Below, piece by piece: positions 1 through 8,366 of a stretch of DNA of 64,000 bases. Each line of letters opens with the position of its first letter. Positions within the stretch are counted from its first letter, which is position 1. This stretch comes from DATCBF01 sp964401995 (GTDB lineage Bacteria > Actinomycetota > Thermoleophilia > Solirubrobacterales > 70-9). Below the pieces are notes generated by a model, which was not told the DNA's origin, searched no databases, and saw only the letters and a list, made by a program, of their open reading frames with translations. Made by a program: the position numbers and the translations under genes. The DNA lies in NCBI GenBank assembly GCA_964401995.1, contig CAYOAP010000002.1:1-64000 (forward strand), read 5' to 3'.

Positions 1-989
1 AGTTCGTCGCCGCCTTCGACATCGACGTCGAGAAGGTCGGCAAAGACCTCTCCGACGCGATCTGGTCGGGCCAGAACGACACGATCAAGTTCTCCGACGT
101 CCCCAAGCTCGGCGTCAAGGTCGAGCGCGGCATGACCCATGACGGCCTCGGCAAGTACCTGAAAGAGAAAATCACCAAAGCCCCAGGCGAGACCGCCGAC
201 ATCGTCGGCATCCTCAAAGAGACCAAAGCGGACGTGCTCGTCTGCTACCTGCCGGTCGGCTCTGAGGACGCGGTCAAGTGGTACGTCGAGCAGGCGCTGG
301 CCGCCGGCGTCGGCTTCGTCAACTGCCTGCCGGTCTTCATCGCCCGCGAGGACTACTGGGACAAGCGCTTCAAGGAGGCCGGCCTGCCGATCATCGGCGA
401 CGACATCAAGTCCCAGGTCGGGGCGACGATCGTCCACCGCCAGCTCGCCCGCCTCTTCCATGACCGCGGTGTGCGGATGGAGCGGACCAGCCAGCTCAAC
501 GTCGGCGGCAACATGGACTTCTACAACATGCTCGAGCGCGAGCGGCTCGCCTCCAAGAAGGAGTCGAAGACCAACGCGGTGACCTCGATCATGGGCCACG
601 ACCTGCCCGCCGAGGACGTCCACGTCGGCCCCTCCGACTACGTCGCCTGGCTGACCGACCGCAAGTGGGCCCACATCCGGCTCGAGGGCAAAGCCTTCGG
701 CGATGTGCCGCTCAACGTCGAGCTCAAGCTCGAGGTCTGGGACTCGCCGAACTCGGCCGGGGTCGTGATCGACGCGGTGAGGACGATCAAGCTCGCCCTC
801 AACAACGGTGTCAGCGGCCAGCTCGACGGCCCCTCCAGCTACCTGATGAAGTCGCCGCACAGCCAGCGGCCCGACGACGAAGCGCGGGAGAAGACCGAGG
901 AGTTCATCGCCGCCAACGCCCGCGGCAAGAAGCCGCCGGCGCCCGCCGCGACGCCGCCGGCAAGCGTCGAGACCAAAGCCGGCGCCTGA
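1..989 (+). CDS. ino1: Inositol-3-phosphate synthase, 5' end beyond window
   Basis: Converts glucose 6-phosphate to 1D-myo-inositol 3-phosphate with NAD+, the first step towards inositol lipids and mycothiol-type thiols. The reading frame is open from base 3, before the first internal ATG at 132, and reads FVAAFDIDVEKVGKDL, so the gene starts upstream of the window and about 328 residues are visible. The stretch VGFVNCLPVFIA and the later SQVGATIVHRQLARLF and LNVGGNMDFYNML follow the short actinobacterial/archaeal Ino1 form rather than the long eukaryotic one. The C-terminal tail is Ala/Pro-rich. A perfect hairpin follows the stop codon. The family assignment is firm; the role in thiol synthesis is from family knowledge. 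Confidence 0.93.
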   Translation, partial: FVAAFDIDVEKVGKDLSDAIWSGQNDTIKFSDVPKLGVKVERGMTHDGLGKYLKEKITKAPGETADIVGILKETKADVLVCYLPVGSEDAVKWYVEQALAAGVGFVNCLPVFIAREDYWDKRFKEAGLPIIGDDIKSQVGATIVHRQLARLFHDRGVRMERTSQLNVGGNMDFYNMLERERLASKKESKTNAVTSIMGHDLPAEDVHVGPSDYVAWLTDRKWAHIRLEGKAFGDVPLNVELKLEVWDSPNSAGVVIDAVRTIKLALNNGVSGQLDGPSSYLMKSPHSQRPDDEAREKTEEFIAANARGKKPPAPAATPPASVETKAGA

Positions 990-993
990 TCTG

Positions 994-1018
994 AGAGCCC
1001 GCCTTCTGGCGGGCTCTT
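994..1018 (+). terminator. Hairpin terminator after ino1
   Basis: A perfect 10-bp stem (AGAGCCCGCC, 4-nt loop, GGCGGGCTCT) begins 5 nt after the ino1 stop codon. The following T-tract is short, so termination may be incomplete. The next gene starts only 14 nt downstream. Confidence 0.7.
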
Positions 1019-1031
1019 ATGCTCCTGCTTC

Positions 1032-2309
1032 GTGTCGGCCGAGCCACTCTCGATCGTTCAGGTCACCCCGCACCCGCGGGGGGCCGAGAACCCGATCAAC
1101 GAGTTCGTCCAGGGGGTCTCGGCTGAGCTGGAGCGGCGCGGCCACACGGTCACCGTGCTCGGCACCGGCGACCGGGTCAAAAAGCTGCTGGGGTCGACCG
1201 AGTTCGACATCGTCCACGTCCATGAGCCCTTCGCGCCCTCGATCTCCTCGGCGGCGCTGCGCCACTCGCACTCGCTCAACGTCGGCAGCTTCCACGCGCC
1301 GCAGGAGCGGGTGCTCTCGACCCAGGTGGCGCGGCCGCTGGTCGAGATCTTCTTCGGCCGCCTCGACGCCCGCACCGTCGCAAGCCCGGCGACCGCAGAG
1401 CTGCTGGAGGGCTATTTCCCCGGCAATTACGAGCTGATCGCGCCGGCCGGGCCCGGCCGCGACTGGGCCCAGGTCGCCGCCGAGCTGGAGGCGCTCTACC
1501 GGCGCCTCACCGCCCGCCGCCACGACCCCGAGGGCGACCCCGAGGTGCGGGCGCGGATCGCCGACCGCGAGCTGATCGAGGTCGACCTCCACATGCACAC
1601 CGACCACTCGCCGGACTGCGCGACGCCGGTCGACGTGCTGCTCAAGACCGCCCGCGACCGCGGGCTGGGGGCGATCGCGATCACCGACCACAACGAGGTC
1701 TCCGGCGCCCTCGAGGCGCGCCGGATCGCCGAGGAGATGGGCGGGATCAAGGTGATCGTCGCCGAGGAGGTGAAGACCGCCGAGCAGGGTGAGGTGATCG
1801 GCCTCTTCCTCGAGGAGAAGATCCCGCGCGGGCTGACGATGGCGGAGACGATCGCCGAGATCCGCCGCCAGGGCGGGCTGGTCTACGTCCCGCACCCGTT
1901 CGACCGCTTCCACTCGGTGCCCGACTACGAGCACTTGCTGGACATGATCGAGGAGATCGACATCCTCGAGGTCTTCAACCCGCGGGTGGCGCTGACCGCT
2001 TTCAACGAGGAGGCCGAGCGTTTCGCCAGCAAGTATCGGATCGTCCCCGGGGCCGGCTCTGACAGCCACGTTGCCCAGGGATTGGGCAGCGTGCGGGTGC
2101 GAATCCACGATTTCGACGGCCCAGCCGAGTTCCTCGAGGCGATGCGCGACGCCGACATCACCCGCAAGCACAAGAACCTGGTCTATGTGCAGGCGCTGAA
2201 GCTGCTGCAGACGGCGGGGCGGCCGAAGGCCCCCAAACGCCGCGTCCCAGACGCCAAACCGGTGCGCGGAGGCAAGCCGCGCGGCCGCGGCTCGGCGAGC
2301 AAGAGCTGA
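1032..2309 (+). CDS. Glycosyltransferase-4 N-domain fused to PHP metal-dependent hydrolase
   Basis: This 425-residue protein has two parts. Residues about 7-130 look like the N-terminal Rossmann half of GT4 glycosyltransferases (IVQVTPHPRGAENPINEF, then DIVHVHEPFAPS), but the C-terminal donor-binding half is missing. Residues about 180-380 form a PHP domain: DLHMHTDHSPDC, AIAITDHNEVSG, VPHPFDRFH and GAGSDSHVAQ carry the expected metal-binding His/Asp residues. PHP proteins hydrolyse phosphoesters such as nucleotides or sugar phosphates. The tail is basic. Start is GTG just after the ino1 terminator. The stop overlaps the next ATG by one base (TGATG), so translation is probably coupled. The exact substrate is unknown. 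Confidence 0.82.
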   Translation: MSAEPLSIVQVTPHPRGAENPINEFVQGVSAELERRGHTVTVLGTGDRVKKLLGSTEFDIVHVHEPFAPSISSAALRHSHSLNVGSFHAPQERVLSTQVARPLVEIFFGRLDARTVASPATAELLEGYFPGNYELIAPAGPGRDWAQVAAELEALYRRLTARRHDPEGDPEVRARIADRELIEVDLHMHTDHSPDCATPVDVLLKTARDRGLGAIAITDHNEVSGALEARRIAEEMGGIKVIVAEEVKTAEQGEVIGLFLEEKIPRGLTMAETIAEIRRQGGLVYVPHPFDRFHSVPDYEHLLDMIEEIDILEVFNPRVALTAFNEEAERFASKYRIVPGAGSDSHVAQGLGSVRVRIHDFDGPAEFLEAMRDADITRKHKNLVYVQALKLLQTAGRPKAPKRRVPDAKPVRGGKPRGRGSASKS

Positions 2310-2971
2310 TGCAGGCGGGCGATCGCAAAGGAGCCGCGCCCGGGCTGTCAAAGAAATCGTCGCCGATGCCGACGACCGATGACGAGATCAGAGAGAAGTA
2401 CCTCGAGCGAGCGATCCGCGAGCTCAACCATCTGACCCGCGAGCTGCAGGAGTGCCCGCACTGCCCACGCGGCAAGCTGATGCCGGTGCTCGGCTCCGGC
2501 CACCCGCAGGCCGACGTCTTCATGCTCAAGCACGGGCCGGCGACGGCGGAGATCGAAGAGGGCGTCGCCTTCTACGGCCGGGCCGGCAACGCCCTGATGA
2601 AAAGTTTCAAACGACTCGGGATCGATCCCCTTGTCGTCTACGGCACGCTTTGTGCCAAGTGTCCGATAGCAGAGCCTGAGCTGGCCGCAGAAGCTTGCGT
2701 CCGGCGCCTGGTTGAGGAGATCGCGATCGTGCAGCCAAAGATCATGGTCGTGATGGGCGAGCCTGCCCTGCGGACGCTAAATGGCCTCCAGGTCCCTCTC
2801 TCGCGACCGGTAGAGCGGCGCGAGGGAGAGATCCAGGCCTTCACCCCGACGATCGACGCTCTCTACACCCCTGACATCGATGACTCGCTGGATGAGGAGG
2901 GCGCTAAGCAGCGCTTCTGGCGGGCTTTCAAGATGCTTGGGGAGTGGTACGAGGATTTGCCGCCGTACTGA
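2309..2971 (+). CDS. Uracil-DNA glycosylase superfamily protein, divergent
   Basis: A 220-residue protein with the uracil-DNA glycosylase fold: VLGSGHPQADVFML opens the domain, FYGRAGNALMKSF matches the family's GRAG segment, and PKIMVVMGEPAL the following strand. Cysteines C49/C52 and C115/C118/C130 could hold the Fe-S cluster of family-4 enzymes. The catalytic GEAPG-type motif is replaced by KHGPATAE and no HPSP-type motif is seen near the C terminus, so glycosylase activity is doubtful. The ATG overlaps the preceding stop; an internal ATG at 2366 is another possible start. The gene is convergent with the oxidoreductase at 3116 across a large inverted repeat. Confidence 0.65.
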   Translation: MQAGDRKGAAPGLSKKSSPMPTTDDEIREKYLERAIRELNHLTRELQECPHCPRGKLMPVLGSGHPQADVFMLKHGPATAEIEEGVAFYGRAGNALMKSFKRLGIDPLVVYGTLCAKCPIAEPELAAEACVRRLVEEIAIVQPKIMVVMGEPALRTLNGLQVPLSRPVERREGEIQAFTPTIDALYTPDIDDSLDEEGAKQRFWRAFKMLGEWYEDLPPY

Positions 2972-2984
2972 TGGTGGTGGGACT

Positions 2985-3106
2985 GGGAGGGGGCGGGGTG
3001 CCCCTCCCATGCGCTGGGATTTTCGCCGCCGACGCTGCGTCTCTCGCTTAGAACTCTGCTGCGAAAATCAGGACGCCGCTTTGGGAGGGGCACCCCGCCC
3101 CCTCCC
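2985..3106. repeat. 25-bp perfect inverted repeat between convergent genes
   Basis: Arms at 2985-3009 and 3082-3106 are exact reverse complements, separated by 72 bp. Each arm is itself a hairpin (GGGAGGGG pairs with the end of the same arm). The position between two converging genes suits a bidirectional terminator, although there are no long T-tracts. Confidence 0.75.
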
Positions 3107-3115
3107 TGACCGCGC

Positions 3116-3898
3116 TCAGGGTGCGGCGGCTGCCTCGGCCACTTTGGTCATTGCGTCGATATTGGCGCTGGCTAGGCCGCGGACTACGACTGTGTCTAGG
3201 GCGGTGTAGGCGGCTAGCTGGGACTGGGCGTCGGGTCCGTCGGCTGCGGCTACTCCTACTGTGCCCTCGGGCTCGGCCAGGCGGTCGAAGTGGTTTCTGT
3301 AGCCGGGGTGGAGGTCGCGGTAGAAGGACTCCTCCTTGGCCAAGCGGTCGGCGGCGTCGGGGCCTACTGCGGTGCGGACGTAGCCGAAGACTGGGGGGGT
3401 CTCTCGATTCGCCTTACTTGCGCCGGCCTCTACCTGCTGGCGGGCGTTGGCGGCGAAGGCTGGGGTCATCCAGTTGAAGAAGACGCCGTCGTAATCGCTG
3501 CCGGCCAGGGCGCACATCTTGGGGCCCATCGCGGCTAGGACCAGGCGGACGCCGGGCAGTTTCTCGCGCAGCTCGGGCAGCGACTCGCGCATCGTCGTCA
3601 GCGGCTTCTTCGAGAAGCCGGCGCCGACGCCGAGCCAGAGGCGAGTGGGGTCGAGGCCGGTGCGCTCGATGTCGGCGGCGATCTCGGTTGCGGGGGTGCG
3701 GTCGAGGGCGATCACGGCGACGCCGAGCTCGATCCGGGCCGCCCCGGCGGCGAACTGGGCCAGCGTCTCCAGCCCCTTCGCGCCCGGATGGTCGTTCGAC
3801 CAGATCGAGGTGTAGCCAGCCTCGGCGCAGCGGGCCGCGAGCGGCCGCGCCACCTCGGGGTCGAGGCCCGCCGCGACTCCAAAGCCGCGGTTACTCAC
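3116..3898 (-). CDS. Luciferase-like (LLM) F420-type oxidoreductase
   Basis: A 260-residue TIM-barrel flavin/F420 oxidoreductase of the bacterial-luciferase superfamily. It shows the opening RGFGVAAGLDP, the segment YTSIWSNDHPGAKGLETLA, RIELGVAVIALDRTPATEIA and LWLGVGAGFSKKPL, which line the cofactor pocket in this superfamily. In actinobacteria such proteins usually take F420 rather than FMN; the sequence alone does not settle that. It is somewhat shorter than the usual 280-340 residues. The start overlaps the 3' end of the upstream methyltransferase by 8 nt, so the two are probably co-transcribed. Substrate unknown. Confidence 0.85.
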   Translation of the reverse strand: MSNRGFGVAAGLDPEVARPLAARCAEAGYTSIWSNDHPGAKGLETLAQFAAGAARIELGVAVIALDRTPATEIAADIERTGLDPTRLWLGVGAGFSKKPLTTMRESLPELREKLPGVRLVLAAMGPKMCALAGSDYDGVFFNWMTPAFAANARQQVEAGASKANRETPPVFGYVRTAVGPDAADRLAKEESFYRDLHPGYRNHFDRLAEPEGTVGVAAADGPDAQSQLAAYTALDTVVVRGLASANIDAMTKVAEAAAAP

Positions 3899-5237
3899 GC
3901 TCGAAGAGCGCCACGCACTCGATGTGGGGGGTCTGCGGGAACATGTCGACCGGCTTCACGCGGCTCAGCCTATAACCGGCCTCAGCGAGCTGTTTGGCGT
4001 TGGGAGCGAGCGTGGTCGGGTTGCAGGAGACGTAGACGATCCGCTTCGCCTCGCACTCGAGAACCCGGCGCACGATCTTCTGCGAGAGCCCGGCCCGCGG
4101 TGGGTCGATCACGACCACGTCGGGTTTGCCGGCCTGCTCGACCAGCGGCCGCACGCCGGTGCGGGCGTTGGCGGCGAGGAAGTGGGCGTTCTCGATCCCG
4201 TTGCGCTCGGCGTTCTTCTCCGCGTCGTCGATCGCCTCGGGCACGATCTCCAGCCCCCAGACCTCGCCGGCGCGGCCGGCCATCGTCAGCCCGATCGTGC
4301 CGATTCCGCAGTAGAGGTCGAAGACCCGCTCGCTGCCGCTCAGCCCGGCGTACTCGCCGGCGACGCCGTAGAGGCGCTCGGCCATCTCGGTGTTGGTCTG
4401 GAAGAAGGCGCTGTGCGACATCTCCAGCTTCAGCCCACAGAGCTCCTCGCGCAGGCGCTCCTCGCCGAGCGCGCCGGTTGGCCCGTCGGTGCCGCCCGAG
4501 GGGCCGTCGATCGCGGTGTGGAGGTCGACCGGCGGTTTCGGGAAGTTGGTCGCCGAGGTGACGAGGCGGGTCTGGATCTGGCCGCTGCGACGCCCCTCGC
4601 GGACGGCCAGGTTGCGCAGCGTCCCCTTCTCGCTGCGGCGGTCGTAGGGAGGGACCGCCTCCAGCCGGGCCCAGTCGCGGACCTTGTTGCGGGCCGCGTT
4701 GCCGGGCTCGGAAGCGAGCATGCAGTCCTCGATGTCGACGATCAGGTCCCAGCGGCCGCGGGCGTGGAAGCCGAGGGTCGCCTCGCCGTCGTCTTCGCCG
4801 AACGAATATTCGAGCTTGTTGCGGTAGCGCCACTGTTCGAGCGCGGGCTCGATCGCCTCCAGCTCGAAGCCGTCGAGGCCGCCGATCCGGCGCAGGGCGT
4901 CGCCGACCTGTTCCTGCTTGCTGGCGAGCTGGGCCTCGTAGGGCAGGCCCTGCCAGGGCGCGCCTGGGCAGGGCTCGCCGCCGTGCACGCAGCGGTCGTC
5001 GACCCGGTCGGCGCCGGGGCTGAGCAGCTCGACCGTCCGCGCCTCGGCGAAGTTGCGCTTGGCTTTGGTCACCTCGGCCCGGACCCGGTCGCCCGGCAAG
5101 GCGCCCTCGACGAAGACGACGTAGCCGTCGGCGCGGGCGACTCCGCGACCGCCGAAGGCGAGCGACTCGATCTCGACCTCGAGCTGCTCGCCTTTGCGCC
5201 TGCGGGCCGCCGGCTTCTCACCGGTGGCCTGCGCCAC
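3891..5237 (-). CDS. RumA/TrmA-type RNA (uracil-5-)-methyltransferase
   Basis: A 448-residue SAM-dependent enzyme that methylates uracil C5 in rRNA or tRNA. An N-terminal TRAM RNA-binding domain (about 17-72, with ESLAFGGRGVAR and FVEGALPGDRV) is followed by a Cys-containing insertion (CVHGGEPCPGAPWQ) and the methyltransferase core: VFDLYCGIGTIGL (SAM), VVIDPPRAGL and the catalytic VSCNPTTLAPNA. Of the four cysteines that usually bind an Fe-S cluster only two plus EDC are evident, so the cluster may be absent. GTG start overlaps the upstream stop by one base. Whether the target is 23S rRNA or tRNA cannot be read from sequence. Confidence 0.92.
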   Translation of the reverse strand: MAQATGEKPAARRRKGEQLEVEIESLAFGGRGVARADGYVVFVEGALPGDRVRAEVTKAKRNFAEARTVELLSPGADRVDDRCVHGGEPCPGAPWQGLPYEAQLASKQEQVGDALRRIGGLDGFELEAIEPALEQWRYRNKLEYSFGEDDGEATLGFHARGRWDLIVDIEDCMLASEPGNAARNKVRDWARLEAVPPYDRRSEKGTLRNLAVREGRRSGQIQTRLVTSATNFPKPPVDLHTAIDGPSGGTDGPTGALGEERLREELCGLKLEMSHSAFFQTNTEMAERLYGVAGEYAGLSGSERVFDLYCGIGTIGLTMAGRAGEVWGLEIVPEAIDDAEKNAERNGIENAHFLAANARTGVRPLVEQAGKPDVVVIDPPRAGLSQKIVRRVLECEAKRIVYVSCNPTTLAPNAKQLAEAGYRLSRVKPVDMFPQTPHIECVALFERE

Positions 5238-5707
5238 TAGCTCAGCTTCTTGCGGGCGCGGCGCGCTGCCTGGGTCGCCTGTTTGCGGACCGGCTCGGCA
5301 CGGCCGCCGACCTCTTTGCGGGCCTGTTTGATCACGCGCTCAAGCTCCTTCAGCAGCCCGTCGGTGTGGCGGCGGCCACGGTTGACCAGGTCGGAGAGCA
5401 TCTTCTCGGCGTCGCCGCGGGTCATGCGGCCGCGCTTGACGGCGTCGTCGACGACCTCCTGCAGGCGGTCGCGGCTGAGGGTGACGCTGCGCTCGAGGCT
5501 CTCGCGGAACTGCTCGACGCTCTTGTCGAGGCCGCTGCCTCGGGCCGCGCTTTTGGCGGAGGCTTTTTTGGCCGAAGATTTTTTACTCGCAGCTTTGGCG
5601 CTTTTGGCTTTTTTCGCAGCCGGTTTGCTCGCCGACGTTTTTTTCGCCGCTTTCGCTTTTTTGCTGCTGGCGCTCTTTTTTTTGGCGTCGGCTTTTTTCG
5701 CTGCCAT
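5237..5707 (-). CDS. Lys/Ala-rich histone H1-like or phasin-like protein
   Basis: 156 residues in two parts. The first 55 are almost entirely Lys, Ala and Ser in AKK/KKA repeats, as in histone-H1-like bacterial proteins. Residues about 60-156 are a predicted long helix with coiled-coil character (LDKSVEQFRESLERSVTLS, then KMLSDLVNRGRRHTDGLLKELERVIKQ), resembling polyhydroxyalkanoate-granule-associated/phasin-like helices. It probably binds nucleic acid through its basic tail. Minus-strand TAGTG overlaps the start of the downstream methyltransferase by one base. Function is inferred only from composition. Confidence 0.75.
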   Translation of the reverse strand: MAAKKADAKKKSASSKKAKAAKKTSASKPAAKKAKSAKAASKKSSAKKASAKSAARGSGLDKSVEQFRESLERSVTLSRDRLQEVVDDAVKRGRMTRGDAEKMLSDLVNRGRRHTDGLLKELERVIKQARKEVGGRAEPVRKQATQAARRARKKLS

Positions 5708-5751
5708 CGTTTGTTGCCTCCTGAGAAGTTTTGCGCTGGGTGGGGACTTGA

Positions 5752-6591
5752 CTATCTCATCCCCGCGGCAGCGGGGTGTCGAAACATCGCTTCAATCGGC
5801 GCATGGTCGGAAAGTCGCAGGGCTCGCCCGCCCGCTGGGACCTCGCGCCGCTCGGGCAGCCAGGGCGCCGGTGGCGCGGCCGGTTCGAGGCCGCGGGCGA
5901 GCAGGTGGTCGATCGCCCGCGGGCCGGTCGTCGGCGTTGCCAGGCCGAAGCGCTGCGCCAGCTCGGCGAAGAGATCCGGGTTCTCGGCCGGGCGCAGGTT
6001 GAGGTCGCCGCCGAACAGCAGCGGAGCGTCGCCGGCCCACTCGGTTGCTTGGCGGGCGGCAAGCAGGACGTCCTCGCAGGCGAGGTCGGGGATGTCGTTG
6101 GTCGCGTGCAGGTTGGCGACGCAGATGCCCGAGGCGGTGCGGGTGAAGGCCATCCCTCGCCGCTCCGGCTTGCCTTCGTGGATCGCCAGCTCGCGCCGCT
6201 CGGAGATTGCGCCAAGGGCGCCCGCCGGGCGGACCAGGGTCAGGTTGGAGCCTCCCTCGCCCGAGGCGATCAGGTCGGGGTTGAGACGGGCCGCCGCCGC
6301 CCGCAGCGCGCCGAAGGAGTTGCGTGAGGTCAGCACCCGCTGGCCCTCGGCGCCGCAGGCCGCCGCCAGCGGCGCGGCGAAGCGGGGCGGGCACTCCTGC
6401 AGCAGGGCGACATCCCAGCTGGCGTCGGCCAGCATCGCCGCGAACTCCTTGGCCAGGCCGCGGTTGACCTGGACGTGGGTCTCGTTTGACTCGCAGATCC
6501 GCAGCAGCCGCGAGCGCCAGGTGAAGAGCGCCGGGTCGGGCGGGAAATCGCGCCCGTGGAAGAGGTTCCAGCCGATGGCAGTGAAGTCCAC
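5752..6591 (-). CDS. Endonuclease/exonuclease/phosphatase-fold protein
   Basis: The frame is open far upstream, but the domain begins at VDFTAIGWNLFHG, so the GTG at 6591 is the likely start (279 residues). EEP-fold motifs appear in order: GWNLFHGRDFPP, WDVALLQECPP (metal-binding Glu), CVANLHATND, LLFGGDLNLRP, and LRLSDHAPIEAMF with the catalytic Asp-His pair. Members cleave phosphodiester or phosphomonoester bonds in DNA, lipids or nucleotides; the substrate here is unknown. It is divergent from argF and the two 5' ends are only about 20 nt apart. Confidence 0.8.
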   Translation of the reverse strand: MDFTAIGWNLFHGRDFPPDPALFTWRSRLLRICESNETHVQVNRGLAKEFAAMLADASWDVALLQECPPRFAAPLAAACGAEGQRVLTSRNSFGALRAAAARLNPDLIASGEGGSNLTLVRPAGALGAISERRELAIHEGKPERRGMAFTRTASGICVANLHATNDIPDLACEDVLLAARQATEWAGDAPLLFGGDLNLRPAENPDLFAELAQRFGLATPTTGPRAIDHLLARGLEPAAPPAPWLPERREVPAGGRALRLSDHAPIEAMFRHPAAAGMR

Positions 6592-6609
6592 GGGCTTAGT
6601 ATCAAGCGC

Positions 6610-7497
6610 TTGAAGCAGGACTTCCTCACAGGCGAAGAGCTGGGCGCGTTCGAGCTGGGCAAGTTGCTCGACCGAGCGCTGCAGCTCAAACAGGGCCGGC
6701 GCGAGGGCGTCGGCGCCGATTCGCTGGCCCGGCGCAGCATCGGGCTCGTCTTCGAGAAGCCTTCGACCCGGACCCGGATCTCCTTCGAGGTTGGCGTCGC
6801 CGAGCTGGGCGCGACCCCGCTCGTGTTGCGCGGCGAGGAACTGCAGCTCTCCCGCGGCGAGTCGGTCGGCGACACGGCGCGGGTGCTCTCGCGCTACCTC
6901 GACGCGATCGTGATCCGCTCCGGCTCCCACGAGTCGGTCGCCGAGCTGGCCCGCGAGGCCGAGGTCCCGGTGGTCAACGCCCTGACCCCGCTTCACCATC
7001 CCTGCCAGGCGCTGGCCGACCTGCTGACGATGCGCGAGCGCTTCGGCGACCTGCGCGGGCTGCGCCTCGCTTACGTCGGCGACGGCAACAACGTCGCCCG
7101 CTCGCTGGCGATCGCCGGCGAGCTGGCCGGGATGGAGGTCGTGATCGCCGCTCCGCCCGGCTACCAGCTCGAGGAGGGCCACGGGGCGAAGCTGACCGAC
7201 GATCCCCGCGCCGCCGCCGACGGCGCCGACGCGATCTACGCCGATGTCTGGGTCAGCATGGGCGACGAGGCCGAGGCCGACCGCCGCCGCGCCGACCTCG
7301 CCCCCTTCCGGATCGACGCCGACCTGCTCTCCGGCGCCAAAGACGGCGCCGTCGTCCTCCACTGCCTGCCCGCCCACCCGGGCGAGGAGATCACGGCCGA
7401 GGTGCTCTACGGCCCGCGCTCTGCCGTCTGGGATCAGGCCGAGAACCGTCTCCACACGCAGAAGGCGCTGCTGGAGACGCTGCTCGCCTCCAGCTAG
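6610..7497 (+). CDS. argF: Ornithine carbamoyltransferase
   Basis: Makes citrulline from ornithine and carbamoyl phosphate in arginine synthesis (cytosol). Diagnostic motifs are all present: FEKPSTRTRISFEVG (carbamoyl-phosphate loop), LHHPCQALADLLT, DVWVSMG and VLHCLPAHPGEEI. The frame is open from a GTG at 6556, but that would overlap the divergent gene; TTG at 6610 gives a start (KQDFLTGEEL) that lines up with the usual N terminus (about 295 residues), so it is preferred with moderate certainty. No other arg genes are adjacent. lgt follows after 9 nt. Confidence 0.93.
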   Translation: MKQDFLTGEELGAFELGKLLDRALQLKQGRREGVGADSLARRSIGLVFEKPSTRTRISFEVGVAELGATPLVLRGEELQLSRGESVGDTARVLSRYLDAIVIRSGSHESVAELAREAEVPVVNALTPLHHPCQALADLLTMRERFGDLRGLRLAYVGDGNNVARSLAIAGELAGMEVVIAAPPGYQLEEGHGAKLTDDPRAAADGADAIYADVWVSMGDEAEADRRRADLAPFRIDADLLSGAKDGAVVLHCLPAHPGEEITAEVLYGPRSAVWDQAENRLHTQKALLETLLASS

Positions 7498-7506
7498 CCC
7501 CGGCCC

Positions 7507-8298
7507 ATGTACCCAGAGATCCAGATCGGTCCGGCGACCTTCCAGACCTTCGGTCTGATGTTCGCGCTCGCCTTCCTTGCCGCCGGCGCCCTGATCGCGC
7601 GGCGGCTGAAGGAGATCGGCAGGCCAACCGACTGGGCTTACGAGATGGGGTTCGCGGCGCTGTTCGGCGGCATCGTCGGCTCCCGCGTCTACTTCGTCGT
7701 CCAGAACTACTCCAGCGTCAAGCACGATCTGCTCGGCACGCTCTTCTCCGGGGCCGGGCTGGTCTGGTACGGCGGCGCGATCGGCGGCGCGATCGCCGTC
7801 CTGCTCTGGGCCTGGTGGCGCAAGTTCCTCGGCCTTGCCCTGCTCGACCTGGCGGCGCCGGCCCTCGCCCTCGGCTACGCGATCGGCCGCTGTGGCTGCC
7901 AGCTCTCCGGCGACGGCGACTACGGCAAGGCCTGGAACGGGCCCTGGGCGATGGCCTACCCCAACGGCACCGTGCCGACCGACCAGACCGTCCATCCGAC
8001 CCCGATCTACGAGACGCTGGCGATGGGCCTCGGCGCCTGGTTCCTCTGGCAGTTGCGCGACCGGGTGCGGGCCGGCGTCCTCTTCGCGATCTACCTGCTC
8101 TACGCCGGCAGCGAGCGTTTCCTGGTCGAGTTCCTCCGCCGCAACAGCGATGTCGCCCTGGGGCTGACGTCCGCCCAGTTGGAGAGCTTTGGGATGATGC
8201 TTGCCGGCGCGGTCTGGATCGGCGTCGTCAGGCGTCGCCATGGCACTCTTGCCCGGGCGGATGCGCCGCTCAGGGCCAGTCCTGAAGCGGCATCGTGA
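7507..8298 (+). CDS. lgt: Prolipoprotein diacylglyceryl transferase
   Basis: Integral membrane enzyme that moves diacylglycerol from phosphatidylglycerol to the lipobox cysteine of prolipoproteins. The 263 residues contain about seven hydrophobic segments, starting with FGLMFALAFLAAGALI. The Lgt landmarks are visible: WYGGAIGGAIA, the signature region YAIGRCGCQLSGDGDYG, HPTPIYE and YAGSERFLVEFLR. The signature differs in detail from E. coli (GRCGCQ instead of GRIGNF), as is common in actinobacteria. It starts 9 nt after argF, so probably the same transcript. Confidence 0.93.
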   Translation: MYPEIQIGPATFQTFGLMFALAFLAAGALIARRLKEIGRPTDWAYEMGFAALFGGIVGSRVYFVVQNYSSVKHDLLGTLFSGAGLVWYGGAIGGAIAVLLWAWWRKFLGLALLDLAAPALALGYAIGRCGCQLSGDGDYGKAWNGPWAMAYPNGTVPTDQTVHPTPIYETLAMGLGAWFLWQLRDRVRAGVLFAIYLLYAGSERFLVEFLRRNSDVALGLTSAQLESFGMMLAGAVWIGVVRRRHGTLARADAPLRASPEAAS

Positions 8299-8310
8299 CC
8301 CAAAAGCTTG

Positions 8311-8339
8311 TTGTTACCATCGCAAAAGAAACTTAAAGT
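8311..8339 (+). promoter_or_regulatory. Candidate sigma-70 promoter upstream of prmC-like gene
   Basis: In an unusually AT-rich stretch, TTGTTA (8311-8316) and TAAAGT (8334-8339) are separated by 17 nt, each matching four of six consensus positions. A strong ribosome site, AAGGGAGG, lies about 10 nt before the GTG at 8367. Confidence 0.5.
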
Positions 8340-8366
8340 GGTTAATCCAAAGGGAGGCCTGTAGTC

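Noticed and set aside
5752..8241. 829-codon open frame on the minus strand
   Set aside because: Only its 3' third (from 6591) encodes a recognisable domain. The rest is antisense to argF and lgt and has low-complexity composition typical of shadow frames in GC-rich DNA.
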